A stretch of 50,467 bases of DNA from Bacteroidaceae bacterium. Lineage in GTDB: Bacteria; Bacteroidota; Bacteroidia; Bacteroidales; Bacteroidaceae. Under the pieces are notes generated by a model that worked only from the letters and a program-made list of their open reading frames with translations, had not been told where the DNA came from and ran no database searches. Below are positions 1 through 8,640 of the stretch, in pieces. A program made the translations under genes and the position numbers. Each line of letters opens with the position of its first letter. Within the stretch, counting starts at the first letter, position 1. The DNA lies in assembly GCA_017556045.1 (NCBI GenBank), contig JAFZFF010000010.1, positions 1-50,467 on the forward strand, given 5' to 3'.

Positions 1-73
1 GCCTCTTGTCGGATTCGAACCAACGACCCCGAGATTACAAATCACGTGCTCTGGCCAACTGAGCTAAAGAGGC
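1..73 (-). tRNA. tRNA-Thr (anticodon UGU), 3' end cut by window edge
   Basis: Read on the minus strand, the segment folds as a tRNA. A 7-bp acceptor stem joins GCCTCTT to AAGAGGC, the D-arm contains AGCTCAGTTGG, and the T-arm contains GGTTCGAATCC. The anticodon loop TTTGTAA gives anticodon TGT, which reads the Thr codon ACA. The discriminator base and any CCA lie outside the window. It sits downstream of hpf on the same strand. Confidence 0.95.
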
Positions 74-164
74 AGGTTTTAAGCAGCCGCTCAACGAGTA
101 GTGCTGAAAACGGCTGCAAATTTAGGCATTTATTTCAAACCTGCAAAAGGTTTTTGCTTTTTTT

Positions 165-464
165 TTACTTTCCACGCAATTTTTCTTTATATTTTTCGAG
201 TTGGATGCGCAAAGCGTCCACACATTCGTCTACACTTTCCTCAAAAGTGTCGCAAATCTTCGATGCGAAGAGGCTCTCATTTTTGACCAAAACTTTGACG
301 TCGGCCTGCTTATTCATAGCCGTCTCAGGCTTCACTACTTTGAGGGTTACCTCCACGGTATCTATTTCGTCGAAGAATTTCTCCAACTTCGCTGTCTTCT
401 TTTCAATAAACGCTTGCAATTGCTCACTTGCATCAAAATGGATGCTCTGGATGTTAGTCTTCAT
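165..464 (-). CDS. hpf: Short-form hibernation promoting factor / ribosome-associated inhibitor (HPF/RaiA family)
   Basis: This 99-residue protein is an HPF/RaiA-type factor that binds the 30S decoding region of idle ribosomes and lowers translation in slow growth. The sequence shows the family's beta-alpha-beta-beta-beta-alpha pattern. It opens with the strand KTNIQSIHFDAS, then a helix rich in Lys and Glu, the strand VEVTLKVVKPE and a second amphipathic helix ending in a basic tail. No long-form dimerisation domain is present, so it is the short form. The start follows an unusually strong Shine-Dalgarno (469-477). The gene lies 17 nt after the xerC stop and is probably co-transcribed with it. 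The tRNA-Thr lies downstream. The family call is firm; the choice between HPF and YfiA naming is not. Confidence 0.93.
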   Translation of the reverse strand: MKTNIQSIHFDASEQLQAFIEKKTAKLEKFFDEIDTVEVTLKVVKPETAMNKQADVKVLVKNESLFASKICDTFEESVDECVDALRIQLEKYKEKLRGK

Positions 465-468
465 ACTT

Positions 469-477
469 ACCTCCTTT
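469..477 (-). promoter_or_regulatory. Strong Shine-Dalgarno of hpf
   Basis: The minus strand reads AAAGGAGGT with 5 nt between GGAGG and the hpf ATG. This is a near-perfect complement to the 16S 3' end at optimal spacing. Bacteroidota ribosomes normally do not use Shine-Dalgarno pairing, and the other starts in this window lack anything comparable. Confidence 0.85.
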
Positions 478-481
478 GTTA

Positions 482-1384
482 TTATTGATTAATACTTGCC
501 CGGGGATGGGCTTGACTGTATACTTTCTTAAGTTCTTCGAATGTAGTATGTGTATAAATCTGCGTCGTGCTCACGCTCTCGTGTCCCATCAGCTCCTTGA
601 CAGCCTCGAGATCTGCATTATTATTGAGCATCGCCGTTGCAAAGGTATGCCGCAACACGTGCGGACTACGTTTCTTGAGCGTCACCACCTGCGAGAGATT
701 CCTGCGCACCACGAGATACACCCATCCGGGATACACACGTACTCCCTTGTCAGTAACAAATAAGGGATGAGGATTAAGAGTTGAGGGACGACCAAACTCT
801 TCGTCTTTCTTCTCAACATACTCCTTCAGATGCTGCACCATCCCATCGCCGACAGGAATGAGGCGCTGTTTATTGCGTTTACCTGTCACCTTTATGGCCT
901 TACGAACAAAGTCCACGTCCTCCTCATTGAGCTCCACAAGCTCAGAGAGACGTATACCAGTCTCATAAAACAATTGAATTATCACTCTCTCGCGTACCCC
1001 CTGCCACGAGTCACCACTAAGCGAATCATCGAGCAGACGATCCATATCAGCCTCACGCACGAACTGAGGCAGCGGCTTTTTCTTTTTCGGACCACGCACA
1101 TTCTGCATAGGCGACACCTTGATATCACCCTGACGCAGCAGATATTTATAGAACGTACGCAGCGCGCTAAGCTTACGGTTCACCGAAGTCGCCTTACAGC
1201 CACCCTCCATGAGCGTCACTGCCCACCCTCTGATAAGGTCGGCATCAGCATTAGTCAAATCAAGTACGTTCTCGGTATTCGCAAGGTATGCCCCGAACTC
1301 CCTCAGGTCGCTCTCATAGCTTTTCACCGTATGGGGCGAGTAGGCTCTTTCGTGAGTCAGATAGTTTAAGAATCCCTCTATCAT
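482..1384 (-). CDS. xerC: Tyrosine recombinase, XerC/XerD type
   Basis: This 300-residue site-specific recombinase most likely resolves chromosome dimers at dif. The N-terminal SAM-like core-binding domain spans about residues 1-90, and the catalytic domain about 108-295. The full active set is visible: Arg145 (GIRLSEL), Lys169, His242 and Arg245 (HVLRH), His268 (GHESVS) and nucleophile Tyr277 (IYTH). I start at the ATG at 1384; a GTG two codons upstream (1390) is possible. Location between rpsU and hpf is the ordinary Bacteroidales arrangement, which favours the housekeeping Xer protein over a phase-variation invertase. Sequence alone does not separate XerC from XerD. Confidence 0.9.
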   Translation of the reverse strand: MIEGFLNYLTHERAYSPHTVKSYESDLREFGAYLANTENVLDLTNADADLIRGWAVTLMEGGCKATSVNRKLSALRTFYKYLLRQGDIKVSPMQNVRGPKKKKPLPQFVREADMDRLLDDSLSGDSWQGVRERVIIQLFYETGIRLSELVELNEEDVDFVRKAIKVTGKRNKQRLIPVGDGMVQHLKEYVEKKDEEFGRPSTLNPHPLFVTDKGVRVYPGWVYLVVRRNLSQVVTLKKRSPHVLRHTFATAMLNNNADLEAVKELMGHESVSTTQIYTHTTFEELKKVYSQAHPRASINQ

Positions 1385-1563
1385 AAGCACACCTTATATA
1401 ATATATATAATAGAAAAGAAAGATATGTTCTCCACCAACGAAGATTCTCCTCTTTTCAAGGGCGAAAATAGCGATTTTTCTTAGAAATGCAAAAACATTT
1501 TGCACATTTTTCGCAGCCCTACCCTATTTTTCGGCACAAAGGCAGAGCCATAGATAAAAAAAC

Positions 1564-1589
1564 AAGGGCAGACCATGTGGTCTGCCCTT
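1564..1589 (-). terminator. Intrinsic terminator after rpsU
   Basis: A perfect GC-rich hairpin (AGGGCAGACCAC pairing with its complement) is followed on the minus strand by TTGTTTTTTTA. It lies 22 nt past the rpsU stop and separates rpsU from xerC transcription. Confidence 0.9.
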
Positions 1590-1610
1590 AGCTTATGAGA
1601 TTCGTGAGAA

Positions 1611-1802
1611 TTACTCTTCGTTCTGACGCAAGCTCTGAACGTATACGGCACGCTCCATCTTCAGACGCTTAACTGCTGAAGGCTTGTTAAACTGCTGACG
1701 ACGACGGAGTTCCTTAACTACGCCTGTCTTCTCGAATTTTCTCTTAAATTTCTTGAGAGCTCTTTCAATGTTTTCGCCCTCTTTTACGGGTACTACGATC
1801 AT
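1611..1802 (-). CDS. rpsU: 30S ribosomal protein bS21
   Basis: This 63-residue basic protein has the bS21 signature: MIVVPVKEGENIERALKKFKRKF at the start and a central basic segment with LRRRQQFNKPS. It binds the 30S platform near the 3' end of 16S rRNA. In Bacteroidota bS21 is reported to help hide the anti-Shine-Dalgarno. The gene has its own promoter (1929-1960) and terminator (1564-1589), so it is monocistronic. Its leader of roughly 120 nt carries a Shine-Dalgarno-like 9-mer (1904-1912) about 100 nt before the start, while the start itself has only A-rich sequence in front. The identification is certain from length and motif. Confidence 0.97.
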   Translation of the reverse strand: MIVVPVKEGENIERALKKFKRKFEKTGVVKELRRRQQFNKPSAVKRLKMERAVYVQSLRQNEE

Positions 1803-1903
1803 GTTGTTTTTGTTTTTATTTTGTTATTACACTTTCAATTTTTATAACTGTGCGCTAAGCACTATGTTTTTAAGGTCTTATGCTATAGTATTTCTTGTAT
1901 TTT

Positions 1904-1912
1904 ACCTCCTTT
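1904..1912 (-). promoter_or_regulatory. Shine-Dalgarno-like 9-mer in the rpsU leader
   Basis: The minus strand reads AAAGGAGGT, identical to the hpf ribosome binding site, but about 100 nt upstream of the rpsU ATG. No ATG follows at normal spacing. It lies between the rpsU promoter and the gene, so it should be transcribed. Its function is unknown; autoregulation through the free anti-Shine-Dalgarno is an inference. Confidence 0.5.
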
Positions 1913-1928
1913 ACACTTTTAGCGGGTG

Positions 1929-1960
1929 CAAAATTAGTGCAATCTGAGCGAAATACCAAA
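1929..1960 (-). promoter_or_regulatory. rpsU promoter
   Basis: On the minus strand, TTTG (1957-1960), a 20-bp spacer and TAATTTTG (1929-1936) match the Bacteroidota primary sigma consensus TTTG-N19-21-TAnnTTTG. The surrounding 38 bp are nearly identical to the prfB promoter. Confidence 0.8.
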
Positions 1961-2083
1961 TTTATTTTAATATTTCTGAAGCACAGTCTATTTTCAGCAC
2001 ACAAAATCGACTAAAATCTGAGCTATCGAAACAAAACGCTACACTTAACTGAGCAAAAGACACTCACACTGAGCACTACTCCA

Positions 2084-2398
2084 TCAGGCTTCGCCCTTAA
2101 AGTCGCTCAAGCGAGGCACATAGGTACCCTTGCCCTGCTCGGGGATACGGATAGGGCCGAAGGTCTGCTCGTAGCGAGTAATATTGTCTTGCAATGCGTG
2201 CATGAGGCGCACGGCATGTTCGGGAGTGAGGATCACGCGTGACTGCACCTGAGCCTTGGGCATACCAGGGAGCATACGAATAAGATCCATGACAAACTCT
2301 GACGATGAGTGTGAGATAACAGCAAAGTTGCAATATACGCCTTGAGCAACATCTTCCTTCAATTCTATCTGAAGTTGGTTTTCGGGTTTCTTTTCCAT
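2084..2398 (-). CDS. DUF3467 family protein
   Basis: This 104-residue cytosolic protein has the DUF3467 pattern. It starts with an acidic, Gln-rich stretch (QLQIELKEDVAQGVYCN), then FAVISHSSSEFVMDLIRMLPGMPKAQVQSR as two separated family segments, then ILTPEHAVRLMHALQDNI. No catalytic motif is visible and no function is established. It lies about 108 nt downstream of ftsZ, behind that gene's putative terminator. I see no consensus promoter in the gap, so it may depend on read-through from ftsZ. There is no signal peptide or membrane segment. Confidence 0.85.
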   Translation of the reverse strand: MEKKPENQLQIELKEDVAQGVYCNFAVISHSSSEFVMDLIRMLPGMPKAQVQSRVILTPEHAVRLMHALQDNITRYEQTFGPIRIPEQGKGTYVPRLSDFKGEA

Positions 2399-2444
2399 TA
2401 CAGTATATATTGTTAATTATTTAGACTACTTATTTTATAATATA

Positions 2445-2483
2445 TATGAGCTCCCTGCCGGATAGCCAACAAAAGAGCTCATA
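2445..2483 (-). terminator. Putative terminator after ftsZ
   Basis: Nine-bp arms (TATGAGCTC and GAGCTCATA) enclose a 21-nt loop, followed on the minus strand by an AT-rich but not pure-T tail. It lies 24 nt past the ftsZ stop. The long loop makes it weaker than the others here. Confidence 0.5.
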
Positions 2484-2506
2484 AGATCTATGGTGTGCTG
2501 ATAAGA

Positions 2507-3775
2507 TCACTTACGCTTAGAAGCCAGTTCTACCAAATCATGCTTGGCACGGCGGTAGGTAGGCATGGCATCGAGGGCATCGATGAGATCATCGTTAAAG
2601 AGATCACTATCCTCCATCACGAAGGCATGGATGGTACGCTTAGCCACAATATCGGGACCTCCGTAGTACTTGGTAATCATCTCTTTGTCGCGAGCCTCCT
2701 GCTGCCTGCGAGCCTCTATCTCCTCGGGAGTCTCGAGACGCTCCTGCTTAGGAGCGTGGTTAACCTCGATGGTAGTATTGCTCATGCCAGGAATATTGCT
2801 TACGCCGAAACCTGTAGCAAGGATGGTAATCTTAACCTCCTCATCGAGCGACTCATCGGTAGCCATACCCCAGATAACCTCGATATCTTTACTGAGAAAC
2901 TTATCAGTAAAGCGACTAATCTCTTCCATCTCCTCGACCTTGAGCGGATGCTTGGGGCTATCGTAGATATTGAAGAGTATCTTCTTAGAGTTGTAGATAT
3001 CATTATCATTGAGCAGCGGAGAGTGCAGAGCATTCTCGATAGCCTCGGCAAGGCGCTTCTCGCCACTACCCAAGCCATAACTCATGATAGCCACACCGCC
3101 ATCGCGCAACACCTTGCTCACATCTCGGAAGTCTAAGTTGATAGTACCCTCAGTGGTGATAATCTCCGAGATACTCTTCACCGCTATGGTAAGCGTGTCG
3201 TCCACACGATGGAAGGCTTCGCTGACGTTGCGATTCTGGAAGATATCAAAGATGCGCTCATTATTAATCACGAGCAACGCATCGACATGCTTAGAGATAG
3301 CATCAACACCCTTGAGTGCCTGCACGATCTTGGGACGCAGCTCAAACTTGAAGGGGATAGTCACCACACCTACGGTGAGCACGCCCGACTCCTTGGCCAC
3401 ACGAGCCACGACAGGCGCCGCACCTGTACCCGTACCACCACCCATACCAGCGGTGATAAAGACCATCTCGGTGCCATCCTGAAACTGCTTACGTATATCC
3501 TCGATGTTCTCCTCAGCAGCCTGACGAGCCACTTCGGGGTCATTACCAGCACCGAGTCCTTTGGTAGTCTCACGACCAATCTGCAACTTCACGGGAATCT
3601 GCGACTTGGCGAGAGCCTGACTATCAGTATTACACAAGACGAATGACACATCCTGAATGCCAGTGCGGTACATGTTTTTCACGGCATTGCCGCCGCCACC
3701 GCCCACACCGATGACCTTGATGATCTTACGCTCTTCGGTAGGCAAGTCTAATGGCAAAATATCATTATCACTCAT
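2507..3775 (-). CDS. ftsZ: Cell division GTPase FtsZ
   Basis: This 422-residue tubulin-like GTPase assembles the division ring. The glycine-rich phosphate loop is at 25-29 (GVGGGGGNAV) and the tubulin signature GMGGGTGTGAAP is near 110-121. NLDFRDV and the GTPase-activating T7 region follow. After the globular core (to about residue 325) there is a linker containing APKQERLETPEEIEARRQ, then a conserved-looking tail (DDLIDALDAMPTYRR...) that would bind FtsA. It starts 12 nt after the ftsA stop, so ftsA-ftsZ are one transcript. Family membership is certain. Confidence 0.98.
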   Translation of the reverse strand: MSDNDILPLDLPTEERKIIKVIGVGGGGGNAVKNMYRTGIQDVSFVLCNTDSQALAKSQIPVKLQIGRETTKGLGAGNDPEVARQAAEENIEDIRKQFQDGTEMVFITAGMGGGTGTGAAPVVARVAKESGVLTVGVVTIPFKFELRPKIVQALKGVDAISKHVDALLVINNERIFDIFQNRNVSEAFHRVDDTLTIAVKSISEIITTEGTINLDFRDVSKVLRDGGVAIMSYGLGSGEKRLAEAIENALHSPLLNDNDIYNSKKILFNIYDSPKHPLKVEEMEEISRFTDKFLSKDIEVIWGMATDESLDEEVKITILATGFGVSNIPGMSNTTIEVNHAPKQERLETPEEIEARRQQEARDKEMITKYYGGPDIVAKRTIHAFVMEDSDLFNDDLIDALDAMPTYRRAKHDLVELASKRK

Positions 3776-3787
3776 ATCGTATCCTGT

Positions 3788-5212
3788 TTAGTTTTTGTTA
3801 TCTTCATTTTCATCATCATTCAATAACTCGTTGGCGAGCTTCTCTACGCTGACGCCTACCGTCTTGATTTTCTTCACAAATCCCGAGAAGAATCCACTGG
3901 TCTTAGCCTGTCGCTCAGCCTTACGTGCCTCAGCCTCCTTGATCTTCTGCTGACGCTTAGCCTCGAGCTCCTCATCACGCTTAGCCTGTGCGCTCTCACC
4001 ATCATCTGTAAAGAGATTGCCAGTCACTAGTCGAGGCTCATCTTGGGGGAGTATCTCCATCTGCAAGCCATCAGAACAGCAACCCTCGACACCCCCCATC
4101 AGGAGACCAGCCAATACGCCCTGCGTGCCATCAGTAGGACGACCCTGAGCAGCCCACTCCACCTTGGTTACTGTATTATATGCCAGGCGCACCTTTGACA
4201 TCAACGGCTTTTGCGCAATAGCCTTCTCGAAACCCTTGAGGTTGATACCACCACCACAGCACACCACACCTGCGTGGAGCTGCTTGTCGGTGTAGCCCGA
4301 AGCCTCTATCTGGTGGCATACGTTGAGGATAATCTCCTCAAAGCGTGCCTCGATGACGTCATACACGCTGCGCAACTCGATGGTACGGCCATCGTCGAGC
4401 GTCACAGTCTCGTCACCCGAGGTCGGGGGTACCAGTCCATACTCACACTTGATGCGCTCAGCCTCCTGTTCATCGAGCTGCAACGAGCAGAGGTCGCGTG
4501 TAATGCTCTGTCCACCCATGGGAATCACCGTAAGGAAACGCAAGTTACCACCCTTGTATACCGAGAGTGTAGTAGTGTCGGCACCGAAATCCACGAGCAC
4601 ACAGCCCTGGCGACGCTCATTCTCTGTGAGCAACACGTTGGCTGCCACGAGGGGCGGTATAGAGGTATCAGCAATATTGATCTTGGCAATCTCAAAGCTC
4701 TTAGCCGTATTGTGCATCACCGATGTGCGGGCAAGGATATTCAGATAGTTGCCCTCCACCTGAGTACAGTTGACACCCACGGGGTCGTTGATCAGATTAT
4801 TGCCGATCTTATACTCTTGTGATATCATCATCAGCATATCATGGCCCGGATACTGCTTTGCCGCATTCTCCTCCTCCATCTCCGTCACGACAGCTGCCGA
4901 CACGCGTGTCTCCTCCTCGAAGGTGCGCACGACGCTATTCTGCTCTGAGTGCAGAGTATATCCGCCCACACCCACATACACCTGATCTATCGTGATATTG
5001 TTCAACTCGGGCTCCAGACAGTTGATGAGGTTCGACAGGCACTGCGCCGTCTGGTCGATGTTGTACACCACACCACGACGCACGAATCCTGAGGCAGGCT
5101 CACTTGCATAGGCGAGCACCTGCAGACCACCGTCGGCACTCTTGCGTCCCACGGCACCCGCTATCTTCGACGAGCCAAGTTCGATGGCTACGATTAAGTC
5201 ATTTGTTACCAT
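3788..5212 (-). CDS. ftsA: Cell division protein FtsA
   Basis: This 474-residue actin-like ATPase tethers FtsZ to the inner membrane. The phosphate-1 motif near the N-terminus is IAIELGSSKIAGAVG, the SHS2/1C region follows, and VLVDFGADTTTLSVYKGG and GVVCCGGGINLKG are the phosphate-2 and adenosine segments. The C-terminus carries a charged coiled stretch (about 410-440, rich in Lys/Glu/Ala) and an amphipathic segment FFSGFVKKIKTVGVSVEKLA suited to membrane binding. It leads an ftsA-ftsZ pair, whereas murC-ftsQ, normally just upstream, are 25 kb away. A half-site CAAAGATA lies at 5272-5279, without a well-placed -33. Confidence 0.97.
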   Translation of the reverse strand: MVTNDLIVAIELGSSKIAGAVGRKSADGGLQVLAYASEPASGFVRRGVVYNIDQTAQCLSNLINCLEPELNNITIDQVYVGVGGYTLHSEQNSVVRTFEEETRVSAAVVTEMEEENAAKQYPGHDMLMMISQEYKIGNNLINDPVGVNCTQVEGNYLNILARTSVMHNTAKSFEIAKINIADTSIPPLVAANVLLTENERRQGCVLVDFGADTTTLSVYKGGNLRFLTVIPMGGQSITRDLCSLQLDEQEAERIKCEYGLVPPTSGDETVTLDDGRTIELRSVYDVIEARFEEIILNVCHQIEASGYTDKQLHAGVVCCGGGINLKGFEKAIAQKPLMSKVRLAYNTVTKVEWAAQGRPTDGTQGVLAGLLMGGVEGCCSDGLQMEILPQDEPRLVTGNLFTDDGESAQAKRDEELEAKRQQKIKEAEARKAERQAKTSGFFSGFVKKIKTVGVSVEKLANELLNDDENEDNKN

Positions 5213-5374
5213 ATATCATGCTGTTTCGTTATCATTACGTACACTTCTCTGAAATTAGCCACAAAGATACTGCAAACCGAGAGGAGAACAAAATAAATTC
5301 TTCTATTTTTTACCCCAAAGTACAGCTCGCTACATTAGACACAGAGGGGCAAAAGAAAATAAATCTATCATTTA

Positions 5375-5406
5375 TTTGCATTTCTTTGTCGCTTACACTA
5401 CCTTTG
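5375..5406 (+). promoter_or_regulatory. miaB promoter
   Basis: TTTG (5375-5378), a 20-bp spacer and TACCTTTG (5399-5406) match the Bacteroidota consensus, about 88 bp before the miaB start. It lies in the divergent ftsA-miaB gap. Confidence 0.75.
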
Positions 5407-5493
5407 TTGCTTATTTGGCTGGTTAGATGAAATCTAAACGGTACGATAAAACAGAAAATATTAACTAAACCACTGACAGAATTACCCCACCCT

Positions 5494-6834
<1,341 letters not shown>

Positions 6835-6860
6835 TATTCCCACACATATACGAGAAAAAG

Positions 6861-6892
6861 AATCACGCGCAGGGCAAGCCTTGCGCGTGATT
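6861..6892. terminator. Bidirectional terminator between miaB and hisS
   Basis: An 11-bp stem (AATCACGCGCA and complement, extended by GGC/GCC) has T-rich tails on both sides: TTTCTATCTT on the plus strand and CTTTTTCTCG on the minus strand. It lies 26 nt after the miaB stop and 26 nt after the hisS stop, so it can serve both converging genes. Confidence 0.85.
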
Positions 6893-6918
6893 TCTATCTT
6901 ATATGAGCTATGTCGGTT

Positions 6919-8280
6919 TTATGCGAACTTGCTTTGCAGTTCATCGATAGTCATGGCACCCTGTTCGCCAGTGACCATGTTCTTCACAGAGAGCTGACCA
7001 CTCTGCATCTCGCTCTCACCGGCCATCACCACGTAGGGGATGGCGTGATCATTGGCAAATGACATCTGCTTCTTCATCTTCACACTATCGGGATAGAGCT
7101 CTGCAGCGATACCTGCACCACGCAACTGAGCCACGAGGGGGAGACAGTATGCAGCCTCAGCAGCACCGAAATTAACAAACAGCACCTGTGTGCCGCGAGC
7201 TGCGCTCTTGGGATAGAGGTCGAGTTGGTTAAGCACGTCATAAATGCGGTCTGCACCGAATGAGATACCCACACCCGATACGCCAGGCATACCGAAGATA
7301 CCAGTAAGGTTATCGTAGCGGCCACCACCCGAGATGCTACCAATCTGTACATCAAGCGCCTTCACCTCGAAGATGGTACCAGTATAGTAATTGAGTCCGC
7401 GAGCAAGGGTGAGGTCTACCTCCACCTCGTTCTTGATATCGAGATGTGTGAGGCTGTCGAGGACAAACTCCATCTCATCTACACCCTTGAGACCTACCTC
7501 ACTGGCAGCAAGTACGGTACGCAAGGTAGCGAGTTTACTCTTGTTGCCGCCACTAAGCTGGATGATGGGCTGCAAGGTCTCGATGGCCTCTGCGGGGATG
7601 CCCTTCTCTGCAAGTTCGGCATTGACATTGTCGAGACCTATCTTGTCGAGCTTGTCGATAGCTACGGTGATATCTACGATCTTGTCGGCCTGACCGATGA
7701 TCTCGGCGATACCGGTAAGGATCTTACGATTGTTAATCTTAATGCTTACGCGGATACCAAATTTCTGATATACAGCATCAATCATCTGCACGAGGTCCAC
7801 CTCATTGAGCAGCGAGTCACTACCTACCACGTCGGCGTCACACTGGTAAAACTCGCGATAACGACCCTTCTGGGGGCGGTCAGCACGCCATACGGGCTGT
7901 ATCTGGAAGCGCTTGAAGGGGAACGACAACTCATCTCTGTGAGCCACCACATAGCGAGCAAAGGGTACGGTGAGATCATAACGCAGACCCTTCTCACACA
8001 CCTTAGCTGCGAGCTTCAGCGCATTACGCTCCAGAAGATCCTCATCAGACACCTTACCGAAGCTATCGCCCGAGTTGAGTATCTTGAAGAGGAGCTTGTC
8101 GCCCTCCTCACCATACTTTCCCATGAGGGTCGAGAAGTTCTCCATCGCAGGAGTCTCGATGGGTTGGAAGCCGAAGGTATAAAACACCTCGCGGATTGCA
8201 TCAAATATATAGTTGCGCTTCGCCATCTCAGCAGGCGAGAAGTCACGTGTACCTTTAGGTATACCGGGTTTTGTTGCCAT
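6919..8280 (-). CDS. hisS: Histidyl-tRNA synthetase
   Basis: This 453-residue class II aminoacyl-tRNA synthetase charges tRNA-His. Motif 1 lies in the N-terminal part ([24 protein letters not shown]). Motif 2 is [29 protein letters not shown]. The histidine-specific signatures [10 protein letters not shown] and SGGGRYDNL follow, and motif 3 is [15 protein letters not shown]. The last 95 or so residues form the anticodon-binding domain ([17 protein letters not shown]). Length is usual for the bacteroidal form. A half promoter CAAAATTA (8310-8317, minus) lies 30 nt upstream. A 300-codon open frame on the opposite strand is a shadow of this gene. Confidence 0.97.
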   Translation of the reverse strand: MATKPGIPKGTRDFSPAEMAKRNYIFDAIREVFYTFGFQPIETPAMENFSTLMGKYGEEGDKLLFKILNSGDSFGKVSDEDLLERNALKLAAKVCEKGLRYDLTVPFARYVVAHRDELSFPFKRFQIQPVWRADRPQKGRYREFYQCDADVVGSDSLLNEVDLVQMIDAVYQKFGIRVSIKINNRKILTGIAEIIGQADKIVDITVAIDKLDKIGLDNVNAELAEKGIPAEAIETLQPIIQLSGGNKSKLATLRTVLAASEVGLKGVDEMEFVLDSLTHLDIKNEVEVDLTLARGLNYYTGTIFEVKALDVQIGSISGGGRYDNLTGIFGMPGVSGVGISFGADRIYDVLNQLDLYPKSAARGTQVLFVNFGAAEAAYCLPLVAQLRGAGIAAELYPDSVKMKKQMSFANDHAIPYVVMAGESEMQSGQLSVKNMVTGEQGAMTIDELQSKFA

Positions 8281-8640
8281 AATATTCTATTCAATTTTGC
8301 ATTTAGCTGCAAAATTAGGAAAAATTATTCACAATTGATAATTTAATGCCGCTTAACGAAGAAAAAAGTGACGCCACCGCTCATCGCCTTTTCCGAGTCA
8401 TTTCACTTCATCAAACTATCACCAGCCCGAGTGTCGAGCAAGGAAAAGCGGAGTGGAGGGAGCTCCGTTTATATCTTGCTTTTTACATTCAGGGTTGGAC
8501 AATACATCAAAGATCGTTTGTCATCTCATTGGTAGGCCATCCCTAACTCCTAATAAGACAGAGCAGCATGACAAAACAAAGAGAGAGAGGGCAGCCTTCG
8601 TAGGCCGCCCTCACTCATACTGAATTATCGAATTGAAGCG
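8281..8640. other. 360-bp intergenic stretch, no gene recognised
   Basis: The stretch holds the hisS leader with a promoter half-site on the right of hisS and a terminator at 8587-8612. The middle part (about 8345-8580) contains a 66-codon open frame with no recognisable content. I see no RNA gene or strong repeat in it. Confidence 0.6.
8587..8612 (-). terminator. Terminator after the 1260-residue exported protein gene
   Basis: GAGGGC pairs with GCCCTC, with a further GCC/GGC pairing around a TTCGTA loop. On the minus strand TCTCTCTTTGTTTTG follows. It lies 28 nt past the stop codon. Confidence 0.7.

Noticed and set aside
482-1384. xerC-type gene as the invertase for the right-edge inverted repeat
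   Set aside because: It is 49 kb away in the standard rpsU-xerC-hpf setting, which points to the housekeeping dimer-resolution recombinase.
7444-8346. 300-codon plus-strand open frame antisense to hisS
   Set aside because: hisS carries all class II synthetase motifs on the other strand, so this frame is a shadow.
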